Source: an uncultured Microbacteriaceae bacterium
GTDB taxonomy: Bacteria; Actinomycetota; Actinomycetes; Actinomycetales; Microbacteriaceae
Direction: 5' to 3'
Length of the DNA: 56,889 bases
Assembly: GCA_937872445.1 (NCBI GenBank)
Contig: CALMSL010000040.1
Coordinates: 1-56,889, forward strand
The position numbers and the translations under genes were made by a program. Below the pieces are notes generated by a model, which worked only from the letters and a program-made list of their open reading frames with translations, searched no databases and was not told where the DNA came from. Below are positions 33,169 to 41,255 of the stretch, in pieces (position 1 is the first letter of the stretch; every line of letters starts with the position of its first letter).

Positions 33169-34476
33169 GTGACGACTCGTACCCTCATCAAGAACCTGGC
33201 CGCCTTGAGCGATGGACCCGTGACGGTTTCCGGCTGGGTGGATACGGTTCGCGACCAGAAAAAGGTGCAGTTCGTGGTGCTGCGCGACGAGTCCGGCGCC
33301 CTCCAGCTCGTGCACCCGCGAGCTGAAGAGTCCGACCCGATCGCCGCCGCCATCTCCGCGCTCGGCACGGGTACGTTCGTCACCGCCACCGGCACCCTCA
33401 AGCACGATGAACGCGTGAAGCTCGGCGGGATCGAGGTGCTCATCTCCTCGCTCGACGTGGTGTCGGAGGCTCTCGAGTCGCCGATCGCGGAGGACACGGG
33501 CGTCGACAAGCGCATGGACTGGCGTTTCCTCGACCTGCGGGTGCCGAAGCACAGTCTCGTGTTTCGCATCCAGACCACGCTCGAGCACGCGTGGCGCACC
33601 TATTGGGTCGAGCACGATTTCGTCGAAATTCACACTCCGAAACTCATGGCGAGCGCGAGCGAGTCGAAGGCCGAGCTGTTCGAGGTGAAGTACTTCGATG
33701 GCACCGCGTACCTCGCGCAGAGCCCCCAGTTCTTCAAGCAAATGGCGCAGCCTGCCGGGCTCGGCAGCGTGTTCGAGATCGGTCCAGCGTTCCGCGCCGA
33801 CCCGAGTTTCACGAGCAGGCACGCGACAGAGTTCACGAGCGTCGACTCGGAGATCAGCTGGATCGACAGCCACGAGGATGTCATGCGGCTGCACGAGGAG
33901 CTCATGGTCGCCGGGTACACCGCGGTGAAGAAGACACACGGCGCCGAGATTGTGGAAGCATTCGGCATCGAACTGGCCATCCCGTCGACGCCGTTCCCGC
34001 GCATCCCGCTCGCCGAAGCGAAGAAGATTGTGGCGGAGCGCGGCTACGAGGTTCCCCGGCACGACGACGACATGGACCCGGAGGGGGAACGCCAGATTTC
34101 CGCGTATGTGAAGGAGAAGTTCGGACACGATTTCGTGTTCCTCACCGACTACGCCTCCAGCATCCGCCCGTTTTATCACATGCGGCACGACGGCAATGCC
34201 GGGCTCACGAAGAGCTACGACCTCATTCTCAACGGGGTCGAAATCTCCACCGGAGCCCAGCGCGAGCACCGCATCGAGGTGCTCGAAGCCCAGGCGCGAG
34301 AGAAGGGCCTGGACCCGGAGGAGCTCTCCTTCTACCTGGACTTCTTCCGGTACGGAGTTCCGCCGCACGGCGGATTCGGCATGGGGCTCGCGCGCGTGCT
34401 CATGCTCATGCTCGGACTGCCGAACCTGCGCGAAGCAACGTACCTGTTCCGCGGCCCGACGCGGCTCCTGCCCTGA
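33169..34476 (+). CDS. aspS: Aspartate-tRNA ligase, archaeal/eukaryotic type
   Basis: 435 residues. An OB-fold anticodon-binding domain (VSGWVDTVRDQKKVQFVVLRD) is followed by the class II core: motif 2 FEIGPAFRADPSFTSRHATEF and motif 3 HGGFGMGLARVLMLMLGL. The length and the absence of the bacterial GAD insertion place it in the archaeal-type AspRS group, found in some bacteria and often non-discriminating, charging both tRNA-Asp and tRNA-Asn. GTG 33169 follows TAGACT by six bases. Whether a second, bacterial AspRS exists elsewhere is not visible. Confidence 0.9.
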   Translation: MTTRTLIKNLAALSDGPVTVSGWVDTVRDQKKVQFVVLRDESGALQLVHPRAEESDPIAAAISALGTGTFVTATGTLKHDERVKLGGIEVLISSLDVVSEALESPIAEDTGVDKRMDWRFLDLRVPKHSLVFRIQTTLEHAWRTYWVEHDFVEIHTPKLMASASESKAELFEVKYFDGTAYLAQSPQFFKQMAQPAGLGSVFEIGPAFRADPSFTSRHATEFTSVDSEISWIDSHEDVMRLHEELMVAGYTAVKKTHGAEIVEAFGIELAIPSTPFPRIPLAEAKKIVAERGYEVPRHDDDMDPEGERQISAYVKEKFGHDFVFLTDYASSIRPFYHMRHDGNAGLTKSYDLILNGVEISTGAQREHRIEVLEAQAREKGLDPEELSFYLDFFRYGVPPHGGFGMGLARVLMLMLGLPNLREATYLFRGPTRLLP

Positions 34477-34530
34477 CCCGGCCGCGGCAACCCCGGTAAA
34501 CTTGGCAACCGGAACGAGCTGGAGGTCGAC

Positions 34531-35202
34531 ATGACACAGGCAACCCTGACCAGTGTTCTGGCCGAGTTGGCGGCACTGGAGGATCCGAAGGTGCGCGCCG
34601 TGAACGAACGGCACGGCGACGATCACGGGGTGAACCTCGGCAAACTTCGCGCGATCGCGAAACGCTTGAAAACGCAGGAGGAACTCGCGCGGGAACTGTG
34701 GGACACGGGCGACACGGCAGCGCGGCTCCTGTCGATCCTGATCTGCCGCCCGAAATCGTTCACACAGGATGAGCTGGATGCGATGCTGCGCGAGGCGCGC
34801 ATCCCGAAGGTGCACGACTGGGTGCTGAGCTACGTCGTGAAGAAGAGTGCCCACGCCCAGGAGCTCCGCGAAATATGGTTCGCGGACCCGGATCCGGTGG
34901 TCGCGAGCGCCGGCTGGGCGTTGACCGCCGACCGCGTCGCCAGGAACCCCGAAGGGCTTGATCTGGCGGCCCTGCTCGACACCATCGAAGCAAACATGAA
35001 GGAGGCGCCAGACCGTCTGCAGTGGGCGATGAACACGTGCCTCGGCCACATCGGGATCGAATACCCCGAATTTCGGGCGCGCGCGATTGACATCGGCGAG
35101 CGCCTCGAGGTTCTCAAGGACTACCCGACGCCGCCGAACTGCACGTCGCCGTTCGTCCCGCTCTGGATCGCCGAGATGGTGTCCAGGCAGGCCGCAAGCT
35201 AG
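34531..35202 (+). CDS. DNA alkylation repair (AlkD-like) HEAT-repeat protein
   Basis: 223 residues, almost entirely helical, with the AlkD/AlkC-like pattern: GVNLGKLRAIAKRLKTQEELARELWDTG, then WVLSYVVKKSAHAQELREIWFADPDPVVASAGWALTADR. AlkD glycosylases remove alkylated purines; the catalytic Asp cannot be placed with confidence, so it might be a non-enzymatic paralogue. ATG 34531 has GGAGGTCGAC upstream, one of the best ribosome sites in the window. Confidence 0.75.
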   Translation: MTQATLTSVLAELAALEDPKVRAVNERHGDDHGVNLGKLRAIAKRLKTQEELARELWDTGDTAARLLSILICRPKSFTQDELDAMLREARIPKVHDWVLSYVVKKSAHAQELREIWFADPDPVVASAGWALTADRVARNPEGLDLAALLDTIEANMKEAPDRLQWAMNTCLGHIGIEYPEFRARAIDIGERLEVLKDYPTPPNCTSPFVPLWIAEMVSRQAAS

Positions 35203-35215
35203 CGGAAAAGAAGGC

Positions 35216-35395
35216 CTACGTGAGGTCTTCGATCTTCGCGCCGCCCGCGTTCTTGATCACGGATTCGACGGCGCTCTTCGCTGACGCCTTCGCCGCGTAG
35301 TTCTCGCTCACGGCGAGCGTCTGGCCATTGCTGGCAACGATGCGCCAGAAGAACGGCTGGGTCGCTGACTTGCCTTTGACGATTTGGAACTTCAT
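35216..35395 (-). CDS. YegP family DUF1508 protein
   Basis: 59 residues, one DUF1508 repeat: FFWRIVASNGQTLAVSENYAAK followed by ASAKSAVESVIKN. DUF1508/YegP proteins are small beta-alpha proteins of unknown function, often linked to stress. Start ATG 35395 has AAGGAG upstream; the frame continues eight codons further with an Arg run that is not protein-like. It is convergent with the alkylation repair gene. Confidence 0.85.
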   Translation of the reverse strand: MKFQIVKGKSATQPFFWRIVASNGQTLAVSENYAAKASAKSAVESVIKNAGGAKIEDLT

Positions 35396-35440
35396 GGTGC
35401 ATCTCCTTCGGCGCCGCACGGTGTCGCGGTTCAGAACATC

Positions 35441-35740
35441 CTAAACAGAGAAGTCGACTGCGCACCGTTCCGCTGTCAGCTCGTCGACGAGCGCGAGCAC
35501 TTTCTGGTGCTCAGGATGCGCACGGTACACCTCGAGCGCGGCAGCATCATCCACGTCGACGGTGAGCGCAAGATCCCCGTTGCCGGGGCGCTGGAGAATG
35601 TTCGCGCCCACCGAGAGTGCGCGAATCTGCTCGATGTTGGGTGGGAGTGCGGTGAGCGCCGCGGAGAGCCGGGCAACGCTTGCGGCGCGTTCGGCATCCT
35701 CGGTCGCCTTCATGCGGAAAAGAACGATGTGCCGCAGCAT
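35441..35740 (-). CDS. Dabb family (stress-responsive A/B barrel) protein
   Basis: 99 residues. LRHIVLFRMKATEDAERAAS and the later GDLALTVDVDDAAALEVYRAHPEHQKVLALVDEL match the Dabb domain, a dimeric alpha/beta barrel with diverse, mostly unknown roles. ATG 35740 comes three bases after the stop of the glutaredoxin-like gene, so they form an operon. Confidence 0.85.
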   Translation of the reverse strand: MLRHIVLFRMKATEDAERAASVARLSAALTALPPNIEQIRALSVGANILQRPGNGDLALTVDVDDAAALEVYRAHPEHQKVLALVDELTAERCAVDFSV

Positions 35741-35742
35741 GG

Positions 35743-36000
35743 TCAACCCTCCAGGATGGCGGTGCGCAACTCCTGCGCATCCACGTGCCAGTGTGCGTGC
35801 TCTGCGCCGTTCACCAGAATGACAGGAATCTTCTCCCAATACTGCTCGTGCAGCTCGGGGTCATCCAGGATGGAGCGCTTCACGATCGTGACCGAAGCGG
35901 AACCGTCAAGCTCGCTCACGACGGAGTCGATCACCGATTCCGCAACGTCACACAAGTGACAATCGGGTTTGCCGATGATCGTGAGTTCAACAGCGGACAC
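35743..36000 (-). CDS. Glutaredoxin-like protein (DUF836 type)
   Basis: 85 residues. LTIIGKPDCHLCDVAESVID has the CxxC redox pair at the N-terminus of a thioredoxin-fold helix, and EKIPVILVNG supplies the cis-Pro. Such small proteins probably reduce disulfides in the cytoplasm. GTG start at 36000 without clear ribosome site; bS22 ends 15 bases upstream, so it may be co-transcribed. Confidence 0.82.
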   Translation of the reverse strand: MSAVELTIIGKPDCHLCDVAESVIDSVVSELDGSASVTIVKRSILDDPELHEQYWEKIPVILVNGAEHAHWHVDAQELRTAILEG

Positions 36001-36015
36001 GGGGACGGCGCGACG

Positions 36016-36114
36016 CTACTTCTTGTTGCGACGCTGGTGGCGCGTCTTGCGCAGCAACTTGCGGTGCTTCTTCTTTGCCATGCGCTTGCGACGCTTCTTG
36101 ATGACCGAACCCAT
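36016..36114 (-). CDS. Ribosomal protein bS22 (AURKAIP1/COX24 domain)
   Basis: A 32-residue, very basic protein, MGSVIKKRRKRMAKKKHRKL and then LRKTRHQRRNKK. It matches the AURKAIP1/COX24-domain protein that was identified as bS22 at the subunit interface of mycobacterial ribosomes. ATG 36112-36114 with TGAGGTGTGT upstream. In mycobacteria the same gene lies beside an excisionase-like HTH gene, as here. Confidence 0.93.
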   Translation of the reverse strand: MGSVIKKRRKRMAKKKHRKLLRKTRHQRRNKK

Positions 36115-36240
36115 ACACACCTCATTGATTGTGGCCCTCGCGTGTCGTGAGAGCCGTGACGATCGGGTCCGATGCGAACCGCGAAAAATGCCTCGGATAA
36201 GTCTAGCGGATCACCGATCCCGCTTCAGTGGGTGCCCGGT

Positions 36241-36447
36241 TCAGCCGACGGCGCTGTCGCGGCCGGCGATGTGCGTGTCGATCGCGGACTGCACCGCAGA
36301 CTCCGGAACGCGAAACGACCGTCCGAACCGGATGGCGGGCAAATCACCGGAGTGGACGAGCCGGTACACGGTCATTTTTGACACGCGCATCATCTCGGCC
36401 ACTTCCGCGACCGTGAGAAACCTCACGTCGGAAAGATCGCTGGACAT
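36241..36447 (-). CDS. Excisionase/MerR-type helix-turn-helix protein
   Basis: 68 residues. LTVAEVAEMMRVSKMTVYRLVHSGDLPAIRFGRSFRVPESAV is a textbook winged HTH of the excisionase/BldC-like family. It is nearly the same as the actinobacterial small HTH protein encoded next to bS22 (Rv0500A-like in M. tuberculosis). Start ATG 36447 with AAGGGGAACG upstream. Target genes unknown. The gap 36115-36240 carries nothing obvious. Confidence 0.88.
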   Translation of the reverse strand: MSSDLSDVRFLTVAEVAEMMRVSKMTVYRLVHSGDLPAIRFGRSFRVPESAVQSAIDTHIAGRDSAVG

Positions 36448-36463
36448 CGTTCCCCTTGGCTTG

Positions 36464-36493
36464 GAGCACTCGCTCGGGTGTTAACAGAGTGCT
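36464..36493. promoter_or_regulatory. Inverted repeat GAGCACTC-N15-GAGTGCT upstream of the HTH gene
   Basis: AGCACTC (36465-36471) and GAGTGCT (36487-36493) flank 15 bases, 18 bases upstream of the ribosome site. The arms equal those of CIRCE elements bound by HrcA, but CIRCE spacing is nine bases, so the site may be an autoregulatory operator rather than an HrcA site. Confidence 0.4.
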
Positions 36494-36576
36494 AGTTCGC
36501 TACTTTAGGGGCCAGAGTGACACTTTGTCCATGCCCCGGAGACTGCTGGCGAGTTGCGAGCGGGTCACAACAGCGC

Positions 36577-37137
36577 CTATTTGGCGCCATCTCCGCGACG
36601 GCCGAGCTTCTCGCGGAGCGGATCGATGACCTTCTTTTCCACCTTCGCCGTCGCTTCCTCGATCTTGTGGGTCGCGCCTTCGATCACCGAACGGACCTGG
36701 TGGGACGCGTCGGCGACCGAGCGCCCGACGGCGGCACCGGCATCCGAGGGGTGTTCGATGGTTTCGGCGACCTTGCGCAGCGGCTTCGGCAGGCTGGAGC
36801 CCGCCCACGCCGCGAACGCGGTCGACCCGGCATCCTCGCCCAGAAGCACCACGTCGGCGCTCAAGAACGGGATGAGCCAGTCCTCGACGGCCTCCAGGGG
36901 CGATGATTCGAGCCGGTAGAACCGATGCTGGCCGTCCTCGCGCACGGACACCAGTCCGCTGTCGCGCAGCACCTTCAAATGCTTGGACACCGTGGGCTGG
37001 CTCAGCTCGAGCGCCTCGACCAGTCCGCCCACGTTCACCTCGCCGGCATCATCCTGATGTTCGAGGCGGTTCTCCAGCAGCACCCGAAGCAACTCGCGTC
37101 GAGTCGGATCGGCGATAACGTCAAAGATGTCTCCCAT
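36577..37137 (-). CDS. ArsR-type winged-helix transcriptional regulator
   Basis: 186 residues. The N-terminal 85 residues are an ArsR-like HTH: IFDVIADPTRRELLRVLLEN, then ALELSQPTVSKHLKVLRDSGLVSVREDGQHRFYRL. No Cys metal site is seen. The C-terminal part is amphipathic and highly charged (EGATHKIEEATAKVEKKVID), perhaps a coiled coil. ATG 37137 follows TAGCCT by six bases. It is divergent from trkH and could control it. Confidence 0.85.
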   Translation of the reverse strand: MGDIFDVIADPTRRELLRVLLENRLEHQDDAGEVNVGGLVEALELSQPTVSKHLKVLRDSGLVSVREDGQHRFYRLESSPLEAVEDWLIPFLSADVVLLGEDAGSTAFAAWAGSSLPKPLRKVAETIEHPSDAGAAVGRSVADASHQVRSVIEGATHKIEEATAKVEKKVIDPLREKLGRRGDGAK

Positions 37138-37223
37138 CTCAGTAGGCTACCGACCTAGCCTGAGTAGTACCATGTCAAGCTCCTGCATTGCTGTGCAGGG
37201 AATCCAGCGACCGAAGGGTCAGG

Positions 37224-38648
37224 ATGCGCGCGAGGCCCGCCCAACGCGGTTCCGTCTTCCAGGGGATCCGCAACTTCGGCGACTTCTTTGTGTCCGCATC
37301 CCCGGCGCGATTCGCGCTCGTCATCTTCACGAGCCTCGTCCTCGTGCTGACCGCGGTCCTTTCGCTGCCCATCGCCACCGCCGAACGCAATGTCACCCCG
37401 CTCGCGGATGCGTTCTTCACGGCGATGTCCGCGATTTGCGTCACGGGGCTCACGACCGTCGACATGGCCACCCACTGGTCCACGTTCGGGAACGTGGCCA
37501 TCCTGATCGGCATCGAGGTGGGCGGCATCGGCGTGCTCACGCTCGCCAGCATCCTCGGCCTCGTGGTTTCGCGCCGGCTCAGCCTCAAAGCGAAGCTGAT
37601 CGCGGCGAGCGACAGCAACCCGCTGCGCATCCACTCCGGGCCCGTCGCGGAGGGTCAGGCGATTCGCCTCGGCGAGATCGGCGGACTGCTCGCGACGGTG
37701 GCCGTGAGCGTTTTCGCCATCGAAGCTGTCCTGACCGCCCTGATCGCCCCGCGGCTGCTCCTGGCCGGCGACGACCCATGGACGGCGATCTGGCAGGCGT
37801 TCTACTTCGCGACCTCCGCGTTCACGAACACGGGGTTCGTTCCCCACGTCGAGGGAATGGCGCCGTTCGCGACCGACCCGTGGATGTTGGGCGTGATCGG
37901 ATTGGGCGTCTTCATCGGAAGCCTCGGGTTTCCCGTGATCTTCGCGCTGACAAAGGGGTGGCGCGGCAAGCATCGGATGTCCATCCACGTGAAGCTCACG
38001 CTCGCCACGACGCTCATCCTGATTGTGCTCGGGGCGATCGCGATTTACGCCCTGGAATGGAACAACTCGAAAACTCTGGGCGCGCAGGATCCGATTGTCC
38101 GACCCATGACGGCGACGTTCCTGTCGATCATGACCAGATCCGGCGGCTTCTCCACCGTGGACATCGGGCAAATGCACGATTCGAGCCTTCTCGTGATGGA
38201 CATGCTCATGTTCGTGGGCGGCGGTTCGGCATCCACGGCCGGCGGCATCAAGGTCACAACCCTTGCCGTTCTGTTCCTCGCCGCGCTCGCGGAAGCCAAG
38301 GGCGACAACGACATCCAGGTGTTCAACCGCCGCATCCCGCCGGACGTGCTGCGCGTGTCGGTGAGCGTCGTGCTGTGGGGCGCAACGATCGTTGCCGTCT
38401 CCACCATCGCGATCCTCCAGGTGTCGAAACTGCCGCTGGACCGCGTGCTGTTCGACGTGATTTCAGCGTTCGGGACCTGCGGATTGAGCACCGGTGTGAC
38501 CGAATCCCTGCCGGATGCCGGAAAGTACATCCTGGCCGCCACCATGTGGGCGGGTCGGGTTGGTACAGTGACCCTTGCCGCAGCGCTGGCGGCCAGCCAA
38601 CGCCGGCAGTTGTTCGTGCGAGCCGAAGAGAGGCCGATCGTTGGTTGA
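37224..38648 (+). CDS. trkH: TrkH-family potassium uptake membrane protein
   Basis: 474 residues, about ten membrane segments arranged as four pore repeats, e.g. FFTAMSAICVTGLTTVDMATH (first P loop) and FLSIMTRSGGFSTVDIGQ (third). This is the K+ translocating subunit of Trk/Ktr systems. Start ATG 37224 is chosen with GAAGGG upstream; a TTG at 37188 would add 12 residues. Its stop overlaps the trkA start by eight bases, so both subunits are made together. Confidence 0.9.
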   Translation: MRARPAQRGSVFQGIRNFGDFFVSASPARFALVIFTSLVLVLTAVLSLPIATAERNVTPLADAFFTAMSAICVTGLTTVDMATHWSTFGNVAILIGIEVGGIGVLTLASILGLVVSRRLSLKAKLIAASDSNPLRIHSGPVAEGQAIRLGEIGGLLATVAVSVFAIEAVLTALIAPRLLLAGDDPWTAIWQAFYFATSAFTNTGFVPHVEGMAPFATDPWMLGVIGLGVFIGSLGFPVIFALTKGWRGKHRMSIHVKLTLATTLILIVLGAIAIYALEWNNSKTLGAQDPIVRPMTATFLSIMTRSGGFSTVDIGQMHDSSLLVMDMLMFVGGGSASTAGGIKVTTLAVLFLAALAEAKGDNDIQVFNRRIPPDVLRVSVSVVLWGATIVAVSTIAILQVSKLPLDRVLFDVISAFGTCGLSTGVTESLPDAGKYILAATMWAGRVGTVTLAAALAASQRRQLFVRAEERPIVG

Positions 38649-39312
38649 CAAAATTGCGCACAATGCTCCCGTGCTGGTTATCGGGCTCGGACGTTTCGGC
38701 GCCGGGGCCGCTGGGCAGCTCGACCGCCTCGGCCGCGAAGTGCTCGCGGTCGACGAAAGCCAGGCGCTCGTGCAGAAATGGTCTGAGCGCGTCACCCACG
38801 CGGTGCAGACGGATGCGCGAAGCATCGACGCGCTCCGCCAGATCGGCGCCCAGGATTTCTCCGTGGCCGTCGTCGCGGTCGGCTCCTCGATCGAGGCGAG
38901 CGTGCTCATCACCGCAAACCTCGTGGACCTTGGCATCCCGCAGATCTGGGCGAAGGCGATCAGCCAGTCGCACGGGAAGATCCTCGCCCGCATCGGCGCG
39001 AACCACGTGATCTACCCGGAGGCGGAGGCCGGCGAGCGGGTCGCCCACCTCGTCTCCGGCCGGATGCTCGACTTCATCGAGTTCGACGACGATTTTGCGA
39101 TGGTGAAGATGTACCCGCCGAAGTCGATTCGGGGCGTGCCGCTGTCGGAGACGGACATCCGCAAGAAGTTCGGGGTGACCGTGGTGGGCGTGAAGTCGCC
39201 CGGCACGGAGTTCACCTACGCGACCGCGGAAACCGTGATTTCCAACCACGACCTCATCATCGTGAGCGGAAACTCGGGCGCGATCGAGAAGTTCTCTGCG
39301 CTGCAGAGTTAG
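38641..39312 (+). CDS. trkA: TrkA-family potassium uptake regulatory protein
   Basis: 224 residues: an RCK_N Rossmann domain (VLVIGLGRFGAGAAGQLDRL, then VLAVDES) and an RCK_C domain from about residue 140. It forms the cytoplasmic gating ring of the TrkH channel and senses nucleotides. TTG start at 38641 with GAGAGG eight bases upstream; it overlaps trkH (TTGGTTGA). Confidence 0.9.
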   Translation: MVDKIAHNAPVLVIGLGRFGAGAAGQLDRLGREVLAVDESQALVQKWSERVTHAVQTDARSIDALRQIGAQDFSVAVVAVGSSIEASVLITANLVDLGIPQIWAKAISQSHGKILARIGANHVIYPEAEAGERVAHLVSGRMLDFIEFDDDFAMVKMYPPKSIRGVPLSETDIRKKFGVTVVGVKSPGTEFTYATAETVISNHDLIIVSGNSGAIEKFSALQS

Positions 39313-39320
39313 CCGTTCAG

Positions 39321-39410
39321 CTCCCTTCGAGACGGCCGTTCCGGCCTCCTCAAGGGAACGGAGCCGACAACCCGCTCCCTGAGGAGCGCGGAGCGCGTCT
39401 CGAAGGGAGC
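39321..39410. repeat. REP-like palindrome pair (copy 1)
   Basis: Two units, CTCCCTTCGAGACGGCC and its counterpart with CGTCTCGAAGGGAG, form a large inverted repeat between the convergent trkA and proC genes. The same words recur at 43170-43276 and 47402-47580. Confidence 0.8.
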
Positions 39411-39416
39411 CGACGA

Positions 39417-40247
39417 TCAGCCCGCGGCGAGCTCGCGAGCGCGCGCCAGCGCCGCGGCGGTGGCCCGGTCGAAGACGGCCTTCAGGTCGGCCTTCTCGAG
39501 TTCGGCGATCGCGCGCTCCGTCGTCCCCTTCGGACTCGTAACCTGCCGGCGAAGCTCGCCCGGCGCGGTTCCGGATGCTGCAAGCAGTTCGCTCGCCCCG
39601 AGGAACGTCGAGTTCACGAGGGTCGCCGCATCCGCATCGCTGAAGCCCATCGACACCGCGGTCGCCGTGAGCTGCTCGATGAGATAGAACACGTACGCCG
39701 GCCCCGAGCCCGAGATGGTGCTGAGCGCATCGATGCGATCCTCCGGCACGACCACGACGGTCCCCACCGTTCCGAACAGCCGCTGCACGAGCTCCAGGTC
39801 ATCCGACGACGACCGGGTGCCCGCGCTCAGCCCCGTGACGGCGCGGCCGACCATCGCCGGCGTGTTCGGCATCGCCCGCAGCACCGATACGGATGCGGGG
39901 AGAGCCGCTTCCATGGTCGCGACGGTCACACCGGCCGCGACGCTCACGACGATCGAACCTGGCTCCAGCGCGTCGGCGATTTCGCGCAACAGCTCGGGAA
40001 TCATCGCCGGCTTGACGGCCAGCAGCACGACACGGGCACCGGTCACGGCGGCCAGATTCGCCCGCGGATCCGTCTGAGTGGCGAAGCTCGCAACCCCGGA
40101 AGAGCGGAGCGGGCCGGCCTTCGCCTCCGTTCGATTGGTCACGCGGATGCCCCCCGTGACGGTGACGCCCGGGGCGCTCAGCCCTGAAAGGATGGCGCCC
40201 CCCATCGAGCCCGCCCCGAGGATCGCCACCGCTGGGAAAGTATCCAT
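39417..40247 (-). CDS. proC: Pyrroline-5-carboxylate reductase
   Basis: 276 residues. AILGAGSMGGAILSGL binds NADPH at the N-terminus and TISGSGPAYVFYLIEQLTATAVSMG is the ProC signature near residue 165. Last step of proline synthesis in the cytoplasm. ATG 40247 follows TAGGAT by six bases; that hexamer is one arm of a palindrome shared with the divergent cation transporter promoter. Confidence 0.95.
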   Translation of the reverse strand: MDTFPAVAILGAGSMGGAILSGLSAPGVTVTGGIRVTNRTEAKAGPLRSSGVASFATQTDPRANLAAVTGARVVLLAVKPAMIPELLREIADALEPGSIVVSVAAGVTVATMEAALPASVSVLRAMPNTPAMVGRAVTGLSAGTRSSSDDLELVQRLFGTVGTVVVVPEDRIDALSTISGSGPAYVFYLIEQLTATAVSMGFSDADAATLVNSTFLGASELLAASGTAPGELRRQVTSPKGTTERAIAELEKADLKAVFDRATAAALARARELAAG

Positions 40248-40253
40248 GGAACC

Positions 40254-40263
40254 ATCCTAGGAT
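40254..40263. promoter_or_regulatory. Palindromic shared -10 element of two divergent leaderless promoters
   Basis: ATCCTAGGAT reads TAGGAT on both strands. On the minus strand it lies six bases before the proC ATG (40247), on the plus strand six bases before GTG 40270. The two -10 boxes overlap by two bases, so the promoters cannot both be opened at once in the same molecule. Confidence 0.7.
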
Positions 40264-40269
40264 TGGACC

Positions 40270-40296
40270 GTGAAGGCTATTCGAGGTGACCAGTGA
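40270..40296 (+). CDS. Eight-codon upstream ORF coupled to the cation transporter gene
   Basis: GTG 40270 lies at the expected transcription start (six bases after TAGGAT) and opens the frame MKAIRGDQ, ending TGA at 40294-40296, which overlaps the GTG of the transporter as GTGA. It looks like a leaderless leader cistron that feeds ribosomes to the next gene. There is also GAGGTGACC in it that can serve as Shine-Dalgarno for 40293. Confidence 0.45.
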   Translation: MKAIRGDQ

Positions 40297-41255
40297 GCGC
40301 AGGCGGCGGCAAACGGGCAATCATCGCGGCCCTTCTGGCCAATCTGGGGATCGCGATAACGAAATTCATCGCGTGGGCGATCTCCGGTTCGGCGTCGATG
40401 CTCGCCGAGGCGGTGCACTCGGTCGCGGACACCGGAAACCAGGGTCTGCTGCTGCTCGGCGCCCGGCAGGCGAAGCGTAAAGCGGACTCGGAGCATCCGT
40501 TCGGCTACGGCCGCGAGCGTTACGTGTACGCGTTCGTCGTCTCCATCATCCTGTTCAGCATCGGCGGCGTGTTCTCCATCTACGAGGGCTTCAACAAACT
40601 CGCCGACCCGCACGAATTGAAGTATGCGTGGCTGCCGCTCCTCGTTCTCGTGATCGCCATCGTGCTGGAATCGTTCTCGCTGCGCACGGCCGTGAAGGAG
40701 TCGAACAAGGTTCGCGGGAAGGAGAGCTGGATCCAGTTCATCCGCCACGCGAAAGCGCCGGAGCTTCCCGTCGTCCTCCTGGAGGATGTCGCTGCGCTCA
40801 CCGGGCTCGTGTTCGCGTTCCTCGGAGTCGGCCTGACCGTCATCACCGGCAACAGCATGTGGGATGCGATCGGCACTCTCGCAATCGGCGCGCTCCTCGT
40901 TCTTGTTGCCGTCATCCTCGGCATTGAGACCAAGAGCCTGCTCATCGGCGAGGGCGCCCGGCCGGCCGACACGGAAGCCATTCGCGATGCCATCAACGCC
41001 GACCCGCAGGTGGAGGCGCTCATCCACTTGCGCACGCTGTACCTCGGCCCCGAGGAACTTCTCGTTGCGGCGAAGGTGGCGTTTGGGCCGAAGAAGAAGC
41101 TCAGCGAGGTGGCCGCCGCGATCAACGCCCTCGAAGTGCGGGTGCGCAAGGCGGTGCCGGTCGCACGCGTGATCTACATCGAACCGGATATCTACCACCG
41201 TCCGGACAAGGGCAACCCGCCCACGGACCTGTTCGTGATCAGGGCCTCGGATTGA
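40293..41255 (+). CDS. Cation diffusion facilitator family transporter
   Basis: 320 residues with five to six membrane segments. AEAVHSVADTGNQG supplies the HxxxD metal site of helix 2 and EDVAALTG that of helix 5. A cytoplasmic C-terminal domain follows residue 215. CDF proteins export Zn, Mn, Fe or Co in exchange for protons; the metal is not decided. GTG 40293, with GAGGTGACC upstream. Divergent from proC. Confidence 0.9.
   Translation: MSAGGGKRAIIAALLANLGIAITKFIAWAISGSASMLAEAVHSVADTGNQGLLLLGARQAKRKADSEHPFGYGRERYVYAFVVSIILFSIGGVFSIYEGFNKLADPHELKYAWLPLLVLVIAIVLESFSLRTAVKESNKVRGKESWIQFIRHAKAPELPVVLLEDVAALTGLVFAFLGVGLTVITGNSMWDAIGTLAIGALLVLVAVILGIETKSLLIGEGARPADTEAIRDAINADPQVEALIHLRTLYLGPEELLVAAKVAFGPKKKLSEVAAAINALEVRVRKAVPVARVIYIEPDIYHRPDKGNPPTDLFVIRASD

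Noticed and set aside
36464-36493. True CIRCE element for HrcA
   Set aside because: Spacing is 15 instead of nine bases and the neighbour is not a chaperone gene; kept only as an inverted repeat.
37127-39010. Open frame of 627 codons on the plus strand across trkH
   Set aside because: Arg/Pro/His-rich shadow of trkH in another frame; trkH and trkA have membrane and Rossmann motifs, this has none.
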